A DNA stretch of 64,000 nucleotides from Entomomonas sp. E2T0 (GCF_025985425.1 NZ_CP094972.1:1054001-1118000), one strand, 5' to 3'; counted from the stretch's first letter, positions 28,870 through 38,770 are shown. Notes: generated from the sequence alone by a model not told the origin. Translations and numbers: made by a program.

Positions 28870-30728
28870 TATTTACCCCTTAAAAATAGTTTATCTAAAT
28901 CTTCCAATGCTAATTGTGTCCAAGTGGGACGACCATGGTTACATTGTCCACTCCGCTCTGTTTGTTCCATATCCCTTAATAGTGCATTCATTTCTGGAAT
29001 TGTTAAGCGACGATTAGCTCTAACTGAACCATGGCAAGCCATAGTGGCTAGTAATTCATTGATATGGGCTTGAATTCGATCAGATGTACCATATTCTAGT
29101 AAATCAGCTAATACATCTCGCACGAGTTGATTGGCTTGTGCTTGTTTTAGTAACACAGGTGTTTGTCTAATGGCTAAGGTTTCTGGGCCCAGTCTTTGCA
29201 ATTCAAAACCTAATTGACTAAACCACTGACCATGTGTTTCGGCACAGTCTGCTTCACGTTGACTCACAGCAATAGTTTCTGGAACAAGTAAAGGCTGTCC
29301 TCTTAAACCTTCTGTTTCCATGGCGATCTTAAGTCGTTCATAAGTGATACGTTCATGGGCTGCATGCATATCTACTAAAACTAAACCTTGCTCATTTTCG
29401 GCTAGGATATAGATACCTTTTAATTGGGCTAAGGCATAACCTAATGGCGGAGTATCTGGTGCATCTATGGGTGTGATGGCTACTTCATCTGCTAAAGGAG
29501 CATAATAAGCTTCATATTTACCTTTAACTTCATTAAGTGGAGGTAAATTACTTCTATTATAAGGAGGCGTGTAGTTTGCTGAAAAATTACGATTAGTTAT
29601 TGTGGCAAAAGTAGATTGAATAGTACTGGCTAAACCCATTTCAGTTTGTCCCGCAAATTCGCCTGCTTCTCTACCAGTAACTATTGGCTGAGGAGTGGCA
29701 GGAGCACTCGCTAGTTGATTCTCTGGTCGAACTTCTGCTAATGCTCTATGTAATGAACTATAAAGGAAATCATGAACCAGTCGGCCATCTCTAAAACGAA
29801 CTTCATGTTTAGTCGGGTGTACATTAACATCGACTAAAGCGGGATCAAGTTGCAGAAATAACACAAAAGTAGGGTGGCGGCCATTATAAAGAACATCACG
29901 GTAAGCTTGCCGTACAGCATGGGCTACTAATTTATCACGAACCATCCGACCATTCACATAGAAATATTGTAAGTCTGCTTGGCTACGAGAAAAAGTAGGT
30001 AAACCTACCCAACCATAAAGGTGTAAACCTTCTCTTTCTATAGCAATAGTTGTGGATTGATTTAAAAACTCACTACCACAAACAAGTGAGACTCTTCTTG
30101 CCCTTGCTACATCATCAAGCGCAGGATGTAGTGAAAATATGGTTTTACCATTATGGGTAAGATGAAAAGCGACTTCAAAATGAGCTAGCGATAAACGTCT
30201 AACTACTTCTTGAATATGATCAAATTCTGTTTTTTCAGTTTTTAAGAATTTACGGCGCGCAGGTGTATTAAAGAATAAATCTCTAACTTCTAAAGTAGTT
30301 CCTTTGGGGTGAGCCGCTGGCTGTATTTTGCTCTCCATTTGTTTCCCTTCAGTAGCAACTTGCCAAGCTTGTTGAGCCTCAGCAGTACGTGAAGTTAAAG
30401 TAAGCCTAGAAACGGAGCTAATGGAGGCTAATGCTTCACCACGAAAACCTAAACTACACACATGCTCTAAGTCTTCTAGGTCATTGATTTTACTAGTAGC
30501 ATGGCGAGCTAAGGCAAGTGTAAGGTCATCATAAATGATGCCGCAACCATCATCACGAATACGTAATAGTTTAGTACCACCTTGCTCGATATCTATATCT
30601 ATACGTTTAGCACCTGCATCTAAACTATTTTCTAATAACTCTTTAACTACAGAGGCAGGCCTTTCTACTACTTCTCCTGCTGCTATCTGGTTAGCGAGTA
30701 AAGGGCTAAGTAAATGAATTTGTGACAT
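28869..30728 (-). CDS. mutL: DNA mismatch repair protein MutL
   Basis: GHKL ATPase that couples MutS mismatch recognition to strand removal. 619 residues: N-terminal ATPase with '[11 protein letters not shown]', 'DDGCGI' and '[14 protein letters not shown]'; a variable linker around 340-420; and a C-terminal dimerisation domain ending 'GRPTWTQL'. The C-terminal region has '[12 protein letters not shown]' but I see no DQHA(x)2E(x)4E endonuclease motif match beyond this shared stretch, so endonuclease activity is uncertain. Upstream of miaA, 10 bases after amiB. Confidence 0.97.
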   Translation of the reverse strand: MSQIHLLSPLLANQIAAGEVVERPASVVKELLENSLDAGAKRIDIDIEQGGTKLLRIRDDGCGIIYDDLTLALARHATSKINDLEDLEHVCSLGFRGEALASISSVSRLTLTSRTAEAQQAWQVATEGKQMESKIQPAAHPKGTTLEVRDLFFNTPARRKFLKTEKTEFDHIQEVVRRLSLAHFEVAFHLTHNGKTIFSLHPALDDVARARRVSLVCGSEFLNQSTTIAIEREGLHLYGWVGLPTFSRSQADLQYFYVNGRMVRDKLVAHAVRQAYRDVLYNGRHPTFVLFLQLDPALVDVNVHPTKHEVRFRDGRLVHDFLYSSLHRALAEVRPENQLASAPATPQPIVTGREAGEFAGQTEMGLASTIQSTFATITNRNFSANYTPPYNRSNLPPLNEVKGKYEAYYAPLADEVAITPIDAPDTPPLGYALAQLKGIYILAENEQGLVLVDMHAAHERITYERLKIAMETEGLRGQPLLVPETIAVSQREADCAETHGQWFSQLGFELQRLGPETLAIRQTPVLLKQAQANQLVRDVLADLLEYGTSDRIQAHINELLATMACHGSVRANRRLTIPEMNALLRDMEQTERSGQCNHGRPTWTQLALEDLDKLFLRGK

Positions 30729-30738
30729 AGCAATTCCA

Positions 30739-32127
30739 TTATTTTGCAGGGATTTTTAATGTTTGGCCAATCCGTATACTGTCATTAGTAAGGTTGTTAG
30801 CTTTTTTAAGGTCAGCTATTTTTACACCATATCTTATGGCAATAGCCCCTAATGTATCTCCTTTGGCTACTTTATGAGTAGATGAGGTAATTTGTCCGCC
30901 ATGACGTAATTGATCTAAGTAAGTGCCTGGTGGAGGATTCTTTTGGAAATAAGCGACAACGCCTGTGCGAATAGATCTGGCCAGTGCTTGTTGGTGGCTT
31001 TTAGTCGCTAACTTTCTTGCCTCGTTTGGGTTTGAGATAAAGCCTGTTTCCACTAAAATAGAGGGAATATCTGGAGATTTTAGTACCACAAAGCCTGCTT
31101 GTTCTACTCTTTTCTTATGCAGAGCAGTTGTTTTCCCCATGCTGTTTAGCACTTTCTGACCTACATCTAGGCTAGATGACATGACAGCTGTCATAGATAG
31201 GTCTAATAACACACCTGCAAGTACTTGGTCTTTGCCATCTAAGCTTACGGAACCTGCGCCACCAATCAAGTCTGATCGGTTTTCAGTATCTGCTAACCAG
31301 CGAGCTGTTTCCGAAGTGGCACCACGGTCAGAAATGGCAAATACAGATGCACCATAAGCAGCAGCTTTAGGTGCGGCATCGGCATGAATTGAGATAAATA
31401 AATCAGCTCCCATTTTTCTTGCAATTTGTGGGCGCTGTCTTAAAGGGATAAAGTAATCTGTTTTACGAGTGAGTTCAGCTTTAAAGCCATTTTGTTGATT
31501 AAGTTCTCTTTGTAACTCTTTGGCAATTTGTAGCACTAAGTCTTTTTCTTTTCTACCACCAGAACCTATTGCGCCAGGATCTTCTCCACCATGACCGGGG
31601 TCGATAGCAATAATAATATCGCGACTTCTTGTGACAGTCGGAGAGGGGGCAGTTGTAGTAACAGTGGTTGTGGTAGTCGTGGCAGGTTCAGTCTTTGGGG
31701 GAGGAGTGGGTGTAGAAGTTGTTGATACATTATCAAATAAATCAACCACTAAACGGTTTCCATAAGGTTCGTTAGGGGGTAATGTAAAGACTTTAGGGGT
31801 TACTTTAGTTGAAAGATCGAAAACAAGCCTAATATCTTTACTGCCTTGGGCAGAGCTGCGGATACTAGTGATAGGGGTATCTTTAAGATTTAAATCATCC
31901 AAAGAGGTTGTCAAAGCTATATTACTAATATCAATAATTATTCGCTCAGGGCCACTCAGTGTGAACATGTTATGTTTAACAGGTCCTGATAAGTCAAATA
32001 CAATACGTGTATTATCTGGGGCGCGCCATAGGCGAACTCCCTTGATTGTCGTTTCCGCAAATGCATTAAAAGTAATAAGTAGTAGTAAAACACCTATTGT
32101 ATTTGCAAACAGCCTTTTTATTGCCAT
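30739..32127 (-). CDS. amiB: N-acetylmuramoyl-L-alanine amidase AmiB
   Basis: Periplasmic zinc amidase that splits septal peptidoglycan; activated downstream of FtsEX through EnvC/NlpD-type factors. 462 residues: signal peptide (1-24), AMIN domain (about 28-130), Thr/Pro-rich linker, Amidase_3 domain (about 170-395) with zinc ligands in '[12 protein letters not shown]' and 'GRKEKDL', and a C-terminal LysM motif ('[25 protein letters not shown]'). The LysM tail is typical of AmiB of Pseudomonas and absent in some other amidases. 145 bases after tsaE. Confidence 0.96.
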   Translation of the reverse strand: MAIKRLFANTIGVLLLLITFNAFAETTIKGVRLWRAPDNTRIVFDLSGPVKHNMFTLSGPERIIIDISNIALTTSLDDLNLKDTPITSIRSSAQGSKDIRLVFDLSTKVTPKVFTLPPNEPYGNRLVVDLFDNVSTTSTPTPPPKTEPATTTTTTVTTTAPSPTVTRSRDIIIAIDPGHGGEDPGAIGSGGRKEKDLVLQIAKELQRELNQQNGFKAELTRKTDYFIPLRQRPQIARKMGADLFISIHADAAPKAAAYGASVFAISDRGATSETARWLADTENRSDLIGGAGSVSLDGKDQVLAGVLLDLSMTAVMSSSLDVGQKVLNSMGKTTALHKKRVEQAGFVVLKSPDIPSILVETGFISNPNEARKLATKSHQQALARSIRTGVVAYFQKNPPPGTYLDQLRHGGQITSSTHKVAKGDTLGAIAIRYGVKIADLKKANNLTNDSIRIGQTLKIPAK

Positions 32128-32271
32128 TAAGAGTCTCTATATTTTTAAAGCAATGGTTATTTATATAGATCCATTTGGTTGCTTATTTATCACTAAAATT
32201 AGTACAGTATCGCACAAAGTACCACATTATTAAATAATGGAGTATGGGTAGATTTGTTTACAGAATATAAC

Positions 32272-32739
32272 TTAACTTAGCGTATTTAAAGTATTGCACC
32301 AAAGCCTAGCTCTTTCACTATAAGGAGTCAGTGTAAGTTTTCGTTGCTTAGGTAAATGCTCAATAGCTATTTGTAGGTCAGGAGGAGGAAGCACACCTTG
32401 TCCTTGTTCAGGCCATTCGATTAAACATAAAGAGTTATCTGTAAAGTAGTCTCTAATACCCATAAACTCTAGTTCTTCAGGGTCTGCAAGACGATAGAGA
32501 TCAAAGTGGTAAGCCATGCCTGTGGCCAATTGATAGGGTTCTACAAGAGTAAACGTTGGACTTTTGACAGTACCTTGATGACCTAAAGCTTGTAAAAAAC
32601 TTCTTGAGAAAGTAGTTTTACCTGCTCCTAGATCGCCTTTTAGATAAAACACACCTACCCCTTGACTGAGTTTTGCCAGTTGGGCAGCTATCTGTAACAT
32701 GGTAGATTCATCAACTGTAAAAATTATAGGCATGGGCAA
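32272..32739 (-). CDS. tsaE: tRNA threonylcarbamoyladenosine biosynthesis ATPase TsaE
   Basis: ATPase that drives turnover of the TsaB-TsaD complex for t6A37 of ANN-decoding tRNAs. 155 residues with Walker A '[14 protein letters not shown]' (about residues 34-47), '[11 protein letters not shown]' and the Walker B-like '[10 protein letters not shown]'. Overlaps the upstream nnrD gene by 16 bases. Its partner gene tsaB is also in this window at 40487. Confidence 0.95.
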   Translation of the reverse strand: MPMPIIFTVDESTMLQIAAQLAKLSQGVGVFYLKGDLGAGKTTFSRSFLQALGHQGTVKSPTFTLVEPYQLATGMAYHFDLYRLADPEELEFMGIRDYFTDNSLCLIEWPEQGQGVLPPPDLQIAIEHLPKQRKLTLTPYSERARLWCNTLNTLS

Positions 32740-33566
32740 TGTTCTTCTAATAATTGGCGTATAATGGGAAATAAATCACTTGCTAATAAACCCCTGCCTT
32801 GTTTTCCTAATTGCTCCCCAGCTCTGGCATGTAACCATACAGCAAGTTGTGTTGCTTCTGTTGCTGATAGTTGCTGAGCAAGTAAAGCGCCAATTAAACC
32901 AGCTAAAATATCACCTAGGCCTGCGCCAGCCATTGCAGGGTGTCCATGTTTACACAGAGTAAGACTATTATCTAAGCCGGCAATAATGGTTCCTCTGCCT
33001 TTTAAAACAACAGTACATTGATAATGTTGTCTAATTTCAACAGCAGCTTGCAGTTTATCTTGTTGAATAGTTTTGATATCACAGCCTAATAATCTAGCCG
33101 CCTCCCCTAAATGGGGGGTAATAATACTATCTTTAGGTAAGTTGACTTTTCTTTGTGCTAATAGATTTAATGCATCTGCATCCCAAACTTGTGGTTTATT
33201 AATCGTAGCGGCTAATGATAGTAAGCTATGACTCCATGCACTTTGTCCTAAGCCCATGCCCACTACTAGTCCGGTAGCTTTAGTTGTTAATGGATACAGT
33301 TGATTGGCAGAATGAATGCCTAAACACATTATTTCAGGTCTGCGTGCCAGAACAGCAGAAATATGTTCTGGGCGTGTAGCCATAGAAACCATACCTGCCC
33401 CAGCACGTAATGCCATCTCTGCTGATAACAGTGGGGCGCCACCTGTACCATGATCTCCACCTATGATTAAAAGATGACCAAATTGTCCTTTGTGGGCATC
33501 TAAAGGACGAGGAGGTAGTTTAGGTACTGTAGCTTTATCAAGTATGATAGGTTTAAGTGTAGTCAT
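32724..33566 (-). CDS. nnrD: ADP-dependent NAD(P)H-hydrate dehydratase, single domain
   Basis: Repairs hydrated NADH/NADPH (S-epimer) using ADP. The 280-residue protein is the YjeF C-terminal (carbohydrate-kinase-like) domain only: '[32 protein letters not shown]', 'VVGMGLGQS', '[10 protein letters not shown]', '[12 protein letters not shown]', '[10 protein letters not shown]' and '[19 protein letters not shown]'. The N-terminal NAD(P)HX epimerase domain fused to it in E. coli Nnr and at this locus in Pseudomonas is missing, and the neighbouring queG is also absent. It starts cleanly 3 bases after the orn stop, so this is not a truncation at the 5' edge of an intact longer frame. Confidence 0.92.
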   Translation of the reverse strand: MTTLKPIILDKATVPKLPPRPLDAHKGQFGHLLIIGGDHGTGGAPLLSAEMALRAGAGMVSMATRPEHISAVLARRPEIMCLGIHSANQLYPLTTKATGLVVGMGLGQSAWSHSLLSLAATINKPQVWDADALNLLAQRKVNLPKDSIITPHLGEAARLLGCDIKTIQQDKLQAAVEIRQHYQCTVVLKGRGTIIAGLDNSLTLCKHGHPAMAGAGLGDILAGLIGALLAQQLSATEATQLAVWLHARAGEQLGKQGRGLLASDLFPIIRQLLEEHCPCL

Positions 33567-33569
33567 AGC

Positions 33570-34118
33570 TTATTCAGGCAATTGAATAAAGTGTTGGCGA
33601 TAATATTTTAGCTCTGCTAAAGAGTCTTTAATATCATCCATAGCTAAGTGAGTATTCTTCTTTTTAAAGCCATTCATAATTTCTGGTGCCCAGCGTTTAG
33701 CAAGTTCTTTCAGTGTGGAAACATCTAAGTTTCGATAATGAAAGTAAGATTCCACTTTTGGCATAAGTCGATAGAGGAAGCGACGATCTTGGCAAATGCT
33801 ATTACCACAAATAGGGGAGCAATTAGCAGGAACCCATTGTTTAAAAAACTCTAATGTGAGAGCTTCAGCTTCAGCAGTGGTTATTTGACTATCCTTAACT
33901 CGTTGAGTTAAACCCGAACGACCATGTTGAGTAGTATTCCACTCATCCATGGCATCTAGTAACTCATTTGGCTGATGAATGGCAATAACAGGACCCTCTG
34001 CTAATACATTAAGCTGGCTATCAGTAATTAAAGAGGCTATTTCAATGATCACATCTTTATCAGGGTTTAGCCCTGTCATTTCAAGATCAATCCAAATAAG
34101 ATTGTTTGGGTCTTGCAT
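33570..34118 (-). CDS. orn: Oligoribonuclease Orn
   Basis: 3'-5' exoribonuclease that degrades the last 2-5 nt RNAs, including pGpG from cyclic-di-GMP turnover. 182 residues of the DEDDh class: '[13 protein letters not shown]' (first D, E), '[10 protein letters not shown]', '[12 protein letters not shown]' and '[14 protein letters not shown]' (H and D). Orn is adjacent and divergent to rsgA in Pseudomonas; here about 2.6 kb of tail-fibre cassette separate them. The promoter should lie in 34119-34161, just after the cassette terminator. Confidence 0.97.
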   Translation of the reverse strand: MQDPNNLIWIDLEMTGLNPDKDVIIEIASLITDSQLNVLAEGPVIAIHQPNELLDAMDEWNTTQHGRSGLTQRVKDSQITTAEAEALTLEFFKQWVPANCSPICGNSICQDRRFLYRLMPKVESYFHYRNLDVSTLKELAKRWAPEIMNGFKKKNTHLAMDDIKDSLAELKYYRQHFIQLPE

Positions 34119-34161
34119 ATAAAAATCCCCTTACTGATAGCTCAAACAAAAAGAGCTTTAA

Positions 34162-34207
34162 ATAAAAACACTAATCTAGTTGATATTCTGCAATGACTAG
34201 CGTTTTT
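34162..34207 (-). terminator. Terminator at the end of the tail-fibre cassette
   Basis: On the minus strand a 10-bp stem with two G-U pairs (aacgctagtc at 34204-34195 with gattagtgtt at 34176-34167) is followed by TTTTATTT. It insulates orn from the upstream cassette. Confidence 0.6.
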
Positions 34208-34272
34208 TTGCAAAAAATATCTATAAGAATATATTTTTAGTTTGAAAGTAGGGAGATATTTATAAAATTTAT

Positions 34273-34758
34273 TTATTCTTTTTTAAATGTAATAGCCGCC
34301 AATATACTATTTTCGCTTAATATAATATTTGCCTTATTATTTCTAAATAAACGACCTGATTTAAAAGGAAGTAAACTTTTTTCGTTAATAGTCGCCTCAC
34401 CTTTTAACACCACAAAAATAGTTTCTTCTAAGTCATTCTGATATAAGTTAGAAGGTGTTTCTGTGATTATATTAATGTTCATTGTTCTTTCTAAAAGAGA
34501 ATTAAAAGCAACCCATTCAGACTTTTGCTTAACTTGATAGTGAATTTTATTACCTACGAACGCTGTTAAATCAGTTAATTTTCCCTCTTCTAATAAAAGA
34601 GTTTGTTGACCATTTGAAACACTACCACTGCCTAATAGAGGAAAAATATAATGGTTAATTTCGCCAATATTTTTATTAGGGTTAGTAAATGTATCATTTT
34701 TTACGCCGTCTCCAATGCAAAGAATACATCCCCTAATAGTTATTTGCTGGTCTTTCAT
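34273..34758 (-). CDS. Unknown protein, last gene of the tail-fibre cassette
   Basis: 161 residues, not recognised. The sequence is predicted largely beta: an N-terminal half with 'IRGCILCIGDG' and 'HYIFPLLGSGSVSNGQQTLLL', and a C-terminal half ('FVVLKGEATINEKSLLPFKSGRLF') that resembles one sheet of a cupin or jelly roll. No signal peptide or membrane helix. Its start overlaps the preceding 90-residue gene by 4 bases (ATGA), so it is translated as part of the same operon. A fibre-associated or host-factor role is inferred only from context. Confidence 0.72.
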   Translation of the reverse strand: MKDQQITIRGCILCIGDGVKNDTFTNPNKNIGEINHYIFPLLGSGSVSNGQQTLLLEEGKLTDLTAFVGNKIHYQVKQKSEWVAFNSLLERTMNINIITETPSNLYQNDLEETIFVVLKGEATINEKSLLPFKSGRLFRNNKANIILSENSILAAITFKKE

Positions 34759-35027
34759 AATAAAATCTCATCTTGAATAGTTTGTTGGCTTAATTCTTGA
34801 TCAGTTTTATCAATTAAAAATTGTAAACCTTTTGGTATTTCAATTGGCTCAGGTTGTTTAGGTCGCATTTTTTCTATTAACTCAATAATTTTATTTTGAG
34901 AGAGGTTAGAGTTTTCTAATATTTGATTGGGTATTCTGTGGTTTAAACGGATATATCCCCAGTCAATTACCATTGTTTTATTGACAGGATCAACCTTAAC
35001 AACAACAAAATTAGTTGAATTACTCAT
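34755..35027 (-). CDS. Small unknown protein of the tail-fibre cassette
   Basis: 90 residues, not recognised with certainty. An N-terminal part ('FVVVKVDPVNKTMVIDWGYIRLNHRIP') looks like short strands; the rest is charged and helical with 'ELIEKMRPKQPEPIEIPKGL'. The size, acidic helical C-terminus and place right after a fibre gene are those of tail-fibre assembly chaperones, but I see no diagnostic motif. It overlaps both neighbours by 4 bases. Confidence 0.7.
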   Translation of the reverse strand: MSNSTNFVVVKVDPVNKTMVIDWGYIRLNHRIPNQILENSNLSQNKIIELIEKMRPKQPEPIEIPKGLQFLIDKTDQELSQQTIQDEILL

Positions 35028-35872
35028 CGAATTTCACCTTTAATATTTTCTTCATTAATATTTAATACAGTAACTTCAAAATTATTTTTATTGATGGCTA
35101 GACCAGCAGCACCGCCTGCATAAAGTTTCTCTATTTGCTTTGATGTTCCACTAGTAAGTTTGCTAGTCATACCAGCTTCTCCTAAATCTCCACCTGCACC
35201 TGCATCATATCTTGTATTTGCACCACCGCTAGCACTATACCCTGCATAACCACCTATGCCTCCAGTACTTTCATTCCCTGGCGAGGGGTTATTACCGTAG
35301 TAGGATGTTCCACCAGGTCTACTATGATTTTCCCCATGATTACCATGTATTGATCCGGCACCACCACCTCCTCCAGATTTATAAATATTATTACTGTAGG
35401 CAGCATAAAAACCACCACCGCCACCGCCACCTGCATATAAATAACCATTCCTATTATTAATCTCACATGGATACTCTAGGAAGATTGCGTCTCCGCCAGG
35501 CTCCCCGTCTGTTTGACTATTACCAGCGTCGCCACCATAACCTCTAATATAAGAGTTATTAATAATAGTTAGTTTAGATTTTTTAGGAAAAATACCTGTT
35601 TTTAATGCAGGCTCGCCATAATTAGCAGTTATTTCAGCATTATTAATAAAAATATAATTTCCTGTTTTAGTAGGACTACCCATTAATTCAAAAATATTAA
35701 CACTGGTTTGAGGATTATCATTAATAAAAATAATGGCATTTTGCCAAACGCTTTGCCAAATACCTGATTGTTTTGCATAACATTGCTTAATGTTTTTCCA
35801 TTGATTATTTTGATAACTATAAATATTTTTAATAGGAAGCCATTGGTTATTTTTTTTAACTAAAATACTCAT
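35024..35872 (-). CDS. Glycine-rich phage-tail-type adhesin
   Basis: 282 residues. The N-terminus carries three spaced Trp units of the form 'W-x-x-I/V-K...Y...N-x-x-W-K-x-I-K...G-x-W-x-x-V-W', a pattern seen in tail-fibre and tail-tip proteins. The middle (about residues 110-245) is dominated by Gly tracts ('GYGGDAGN', 'GGGGGGG', 'GGGGGAG', 'GGIGGYAG', 'GAGGDLGEAG') alternating with variable Asn/Ser/Tyr stretches, the architecture of polyglycine-helix receptor-binding adhesins such as T-even gp38. Homology to gp38 itself is not claimed. It overlaps neighbours by 1 and 4 bases. Confidence 0.78.
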   Translation of the reverse strand: MSILVKKNNQWLPIKNIYSYQNNQWKNIKQCYAKQSGIWQSVWQNAIIFINDNPQTSVNIFELMGSPTKTGNYIFINNAEITANYGEPALKTGIFPKKSKLTIINNSYIRGYGGDAGNSQTDGEPGGDAIFLEYPCEINNRNGYLYAGGGGGGGFYAAYSNNIYKSGGGGGAGSIHGNHGENHSRPGGTSYYGNNPSPGNESTGGIGGYAGYSASGGANTRYDAGAGGDLGEAGMTSKLTSGTSKQIEKLYAGGAAGLAINKNNFEVTVLNINEENIKGEIR

Positions 35873-36552
35873 TACTCATCCTCTAACTGTAACCAAATCT
35901 CTCCATCAGAACCCATAGAGCTATTTGGCTCATCTACTGAAATAGTGATCTTAGGGATTGCTTGTGAAATGGTTTTTAAAGCAGAGCCTACAGTTCTATT
36001 AGAGTAATTAAGATTTTCGTTATAGCCTAACATTCCTGCACCTTTTAATGGGCTATTAGGGTCTGCTAAGTCTTTGGCTAACTCTAAAGCACTGCCAGAG
36101 CTGCTACTAATAAGTAAGGGTTGTCCTTGACTATCAAATCCTAATAGCTTATTAGCTCTATTCTCTGCATAAGATAATGCTGGAATACCACTGGCATCTT
36201 CTACTCTAAGTGTTTTAGTGTTGTCTTGGCTAACGCCTTGTAAGGCTAGGTATAACCTATCGAAATCCTTATTAAGGGTATTGGCTAATAAATCACCATT
36301 TTCTTGGTAATCAGTATCACGTAATAGTGCAATTTTACGCTGTAAAAGTAGTTTACCTTTTGGTGCAATTGTAAAAATAATTTCACTAACGGGATTACCA
36401 ATACCTTTTAATTTATAGCCAGCATTTATTAAATTTTTATCTAAATAGACGGCCAGATCATTATCATTAAGTAATAAAAAAGGTATGGAAAAGTTAGTAG
36501 CAATACCATCAGCTTGATATTCTATATAGTTAGTGGGTGTTGTTACTGTCAT
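35872..36552 (-). CDS. Phage tail-fibre N-terminal anchor protein
   Basis: 226 residues from the ATG at 36552 (GAGGG 4 bases upstream; an earlier ATG at 36588 gives a 12-residue extension). Residues 1-110 match the T7-type tail-fibre N-terminal domain: 'YQADGIATNFSIPF', 'I-F-T-I-A-P-K-G-K-L-L-L-Q-R' and 'DFDRLYLALQGV'. A linker with 'ENRANKLLGFDSQGQPLL' and 'NRTVGSALKTI' follows, and the protein ends in an 'S-D-G-E-I-W-L-Q-L' motif frequent at the ends of phage fibre segments. It would anchor a fibre to a baseplate or portal, but no such structural gene is in the window. First gene of the four-gene unit. Confidence 0.82.
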   Translation of the reverse strand: MTVTTPTNYIEYQADGIATNFSIPFLLLNDNDLAVYLDKNLINAGYKLKGIGNPVSEIIFTIAPKGKLLLQRKIALLRDTDYQENGDLLANTLNKDFDRLYLALQGVSQDNTKTLRVEDASGIPALSYAENRANKLLGFDSQGQPLLISSSSGSALELAKDLADPNSPLKGAGMLGYNENLNYSNRTVGSALKTISQAIPKITISVDEPNSSMGSDGEIWLQLEDE

Positions 36553-36716
36553 AATGCCCTCAGTTATGTAGTAAAAAATTGAAAGCAATATTGCAGCTAT
36601 GTATTGTTTGGTTTCCTAACTGATTGCAAACCTATAATTAATTTATGAGTTTAAGAAATTTATTATAGAATTAGTTTTTTTAGGTAATGGAGTATTGCAA
36701 ATGAGATTTAATAATT

Positions 36717-37733
36717 ATGGCTAAGCGCCAACTGAATCGCCGCCAACGCTGGCGCATTGATAAAATTCAAGAAGAGCGTAATAGTCGCGCTAATCAACGC
36801 GAGTCAAAGTTACAAGAAGAATTAGCAGGTGGTGATTTTGGTGAAGAGCAGCTAGGGTTAGTTACAGCACATTTTGGTATACAAGCTGAAGTAGAGAGTA
36901 GTCAGGGAGAACGTTATCGTTGTTATTTAAGAGCCAATTTACCTGCTCTAGTAACAGGTGATAAAGTGGTATGGCGAGCAGGTAATCAACAAAATGGTAT
37001 TATTACAGCTGTGCAGCCAAGAGTTTCTGAGCTTTCTCGAACAGATAGTTCAGGGCGCTTAAAAGCTATTGCAGCTAATGTTGATCTATTAGTTATTGTT
37101 TTTGCTCCTTTGCCCACACCCTATGCTAACTTATTAGATCGCTATTTAATTGCTGCTGAATATGCAGGGATTAAGCCTTTATTATTATTCAATAAATTGG
37201 ATTTAGTAAATGAGCAAAATCGAGAAGAATTAGAAGAACTACTTAATATTTATCAAAATTTAAATTATCAAATTTTGCAAGTATCTAAAAGCATTCCAGA
37301 AACTGTGCAACAGTTACAAACTGCTTTAAATAATCATATGAGTGTTTTTGTAGGCCAGTCAGGTGTTGGTAAATCGTCGCTTATTAATACATTACTGCCA
37401 GAGGCTGGGTTGCGAATAGGAGCGCTATCAGAATTAACCAATAAGGGAGCGCATACAACAACAACAGCAAAACTATTTCATTTGCCTATGGGGGGCAATT
37501 TAATTGACTCCCCTGGTATTAGAGATTTTGCTTTAACTCATATTAATAAAGATATTGTTGAGCAGGGCTTTATAGAGTTTAAACCTTTTTTAGGGCGCTG
37601 TAAGTTTCGTAATTGTAAACATCAACAAGAGCCAGGGTGTGCATTATTAAAAGCGATTGATGAAGGAAAGATCAATCCTAAACGGATGAATAGTTATCGG
37701 CATATTTTAGAAAGTTTAACACTTGATAGTTGA
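36717..37733 (+). CDS. rsgA: Ribosome small-subunit GTPase RsgA
   Basis: Checks late 30S maturation. 338 residues with an N-terminal OB fold, a circularly permuted G domain in the order G4 'NKLD', G1 'GQSGVGKSS' and G3 'DSPGIRD', and a C-terminal zinc knuckle with '[14 protein letters not shown]' (Cys, Cys, His, Cys). The basic N-terminus '[14 protein letters not shown]' is that of Pseudomonas RsgA. Divergent from the tail-fibre cassette, where its ancestral neighbour would be orn. Confidence 0.97.
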   Translation: MAKRQLNRRQRWRIDKIQEERNSRANQRESKLQEELAGGDFGEEQLGLVTAHFGIQAEVESSQGERYRCYLRANLPALVTGDKVVWRAGNQQNGIITAVQPRVSELSRTDSSGRLKAIAANVDLLVIVFAPLPTPYANLLDRYLIAAEYAGIKPLLLFNKLDLVNEQNREELEELLNIYQNLNYQILQVSKSIPETVQQLQTALNNHMSVFVGQSGVGKSSLINTLLPEAGLRIGALSELTNKGAHTTTTAKLFHLPMGGNLIDSPGIRDFALTHINKDIVEQGFIEFKPFLGRCKFRNCKHQQEPGCALLKAIDEGKINPKRMNSYRHILESLTLDS

Positions 37734-37782
37734 TAACATGTAATCAAAATAGAATTAAATAGAGTTTTAAGAGATATAAAGT

Positions 37783-38652
37783 ATGAATGAGCAAATAACC
37801 GTTATAGATATTACTTTAGATAATTTTAATCAAATAGTTATTGAGGGTTCTTTTAATAAACCAGTGCTTATTGATTTTTGGGCTACTTGGTGTGAGCATT
37901 GTAAAACACTAACCCCATTACTTGAACAGATAGTGGCTTCTTATGGTGGGCAGTTAATATTAGCTAAAGTTGATTGTGATCAGCAACAACAAATAGTAGC
38001 TCAGTTTGGTGTGCGTAGTTTACCCACCGTTGTGCTTTTTAAAGAGGGACAAGCTATTGATGGATTCTCTGGAAGTACTACTGAGGCTAATATTCGTAAA
38101 ATGCTTGAAAAATATGTCGAAGCACCAGCAACCCCAGAGGGTGACTTATTGGAGCAAGCTAAAACACTCTATGATCAAGGAGATAAAATACAAGCAGAAG
38201 CTTTATTAAAAGAGTTATTAGCACAGAATAATAACAATATGCTTGCTTTGATCCTTTATGCTCGCTGTTTAGCGGAGCGTGGTGAGTTAACTGAAGCAGA
38301 AACAATTTTAAATGCTGTAATTGATGATGACTATAAACAAGAATTAGTCGCTGCTAAAGCACAACTAGCCTTTCTAAAACAAGCTGTTGATTTGCCCAGT
38401 GTTGAAGAGTTACAAGCAACAGTACAAGAACAGCCTAGTAGTGATGAGTTATGTTATCAACTAGCTATTGCTCAGTTGGCACAACAGCAATATGAGCAGG
38501 CTATGGAAGGATTATTGACATTATTTAAACGTAATAGAACGTATCAAGAAGATTTGCCTAGAAAAACACTTATTCAACTATTTGACCTATTAGGAAATGA
38601 TAATCTATTAGTAATAAATTATCGCAAAAAACTGTATCAGGCATTGTATTAA
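37783..38652 (+). CDS. cnoX: Thioredoxin-TPR co-chaperone CnoX (YbbN)
   Basis: 289 residues: an N-terminal thioredoxin domain with a full W36-C-E-H-C40 active site, then TPR-like helices (about 120-289) such as 'ALLKELLAQNNNNMLALILYARCLAERGELTEAE'. CnoX holds oxidised clients and passes them to GroEL and DnaK. The E. coli protein lacks the first active-site Cys, so this one could also be redox-active. 49 bases after rsgA, same strand. Confidence 0.9.
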   Translation: MNEQITVIDITLDNFNQIVIEGSFNKPVLIDFWATWCEHCKTLTPLLEQIVASYGGQLILAKVDCDQQQQIVAQFGVRSLPTVVLFKEGQAIDGFSGSTTEANIRKMLEKYVEAPATPEGDLLEQAKTLYDQGDKIQAEALLKELLAQNNNNMLALILYARCLAERGELTEAETILNAVIDDDYKQELVAAKAQLAFLKQAVDLPSVEELQATVQEQPSSDELCYQLAIAQLAQQQYEQAMEGLLTLFKRNRTYQEDLPRKTLIQLFDLLGNDNLLVINYRKKLYQALY

Positions 38653-38679
38653 TGATTAATTTTAAAATTTGTATATTTC

Positions 38680-38693
38680 TTGCTTACGATCAA
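38680..38693 (+). promoter_or_regulatory. Candidate Anr/FNR box upstream of ompW
   Basis: TTGCTTACGATCAA fits the FNR/Anr half-site pair TTGAT-N4-ATCAA at 9 of 10 positions. It lies 176 bases before the ompW start and 77 bases before the best -10 (38771-38776), so an activator position at -41.5 is not shown. oprG, the Pseudomonas OmpW homologue, is Anr-controlled, which is why I note it. Confidence 0.4.
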
Positions 38694-38770
38694 CAGAAAA
38701 GGGGCTTTTATTAGTTAAGCTGTCTAAAAGATGAACAAACATTTTGTAATAAATGCATTGTCTGTAAAAC

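Noticed and set aside
34162-36588. Complete prophage or tailocin
   Set aside because: Only fibre-type and small unknown genes are present; there is no integrase, baseplate, sheath, tube, lysis or regulatory gene, and the flanks are housekeeping genes.
34208-36716. Direct repeats (attachment-like sites) flanking the tail-fibre cassette
   Set aside because: Only a 9-base AT-only word is shared between the two flanks, which is not meaningful in DNA of this composition.
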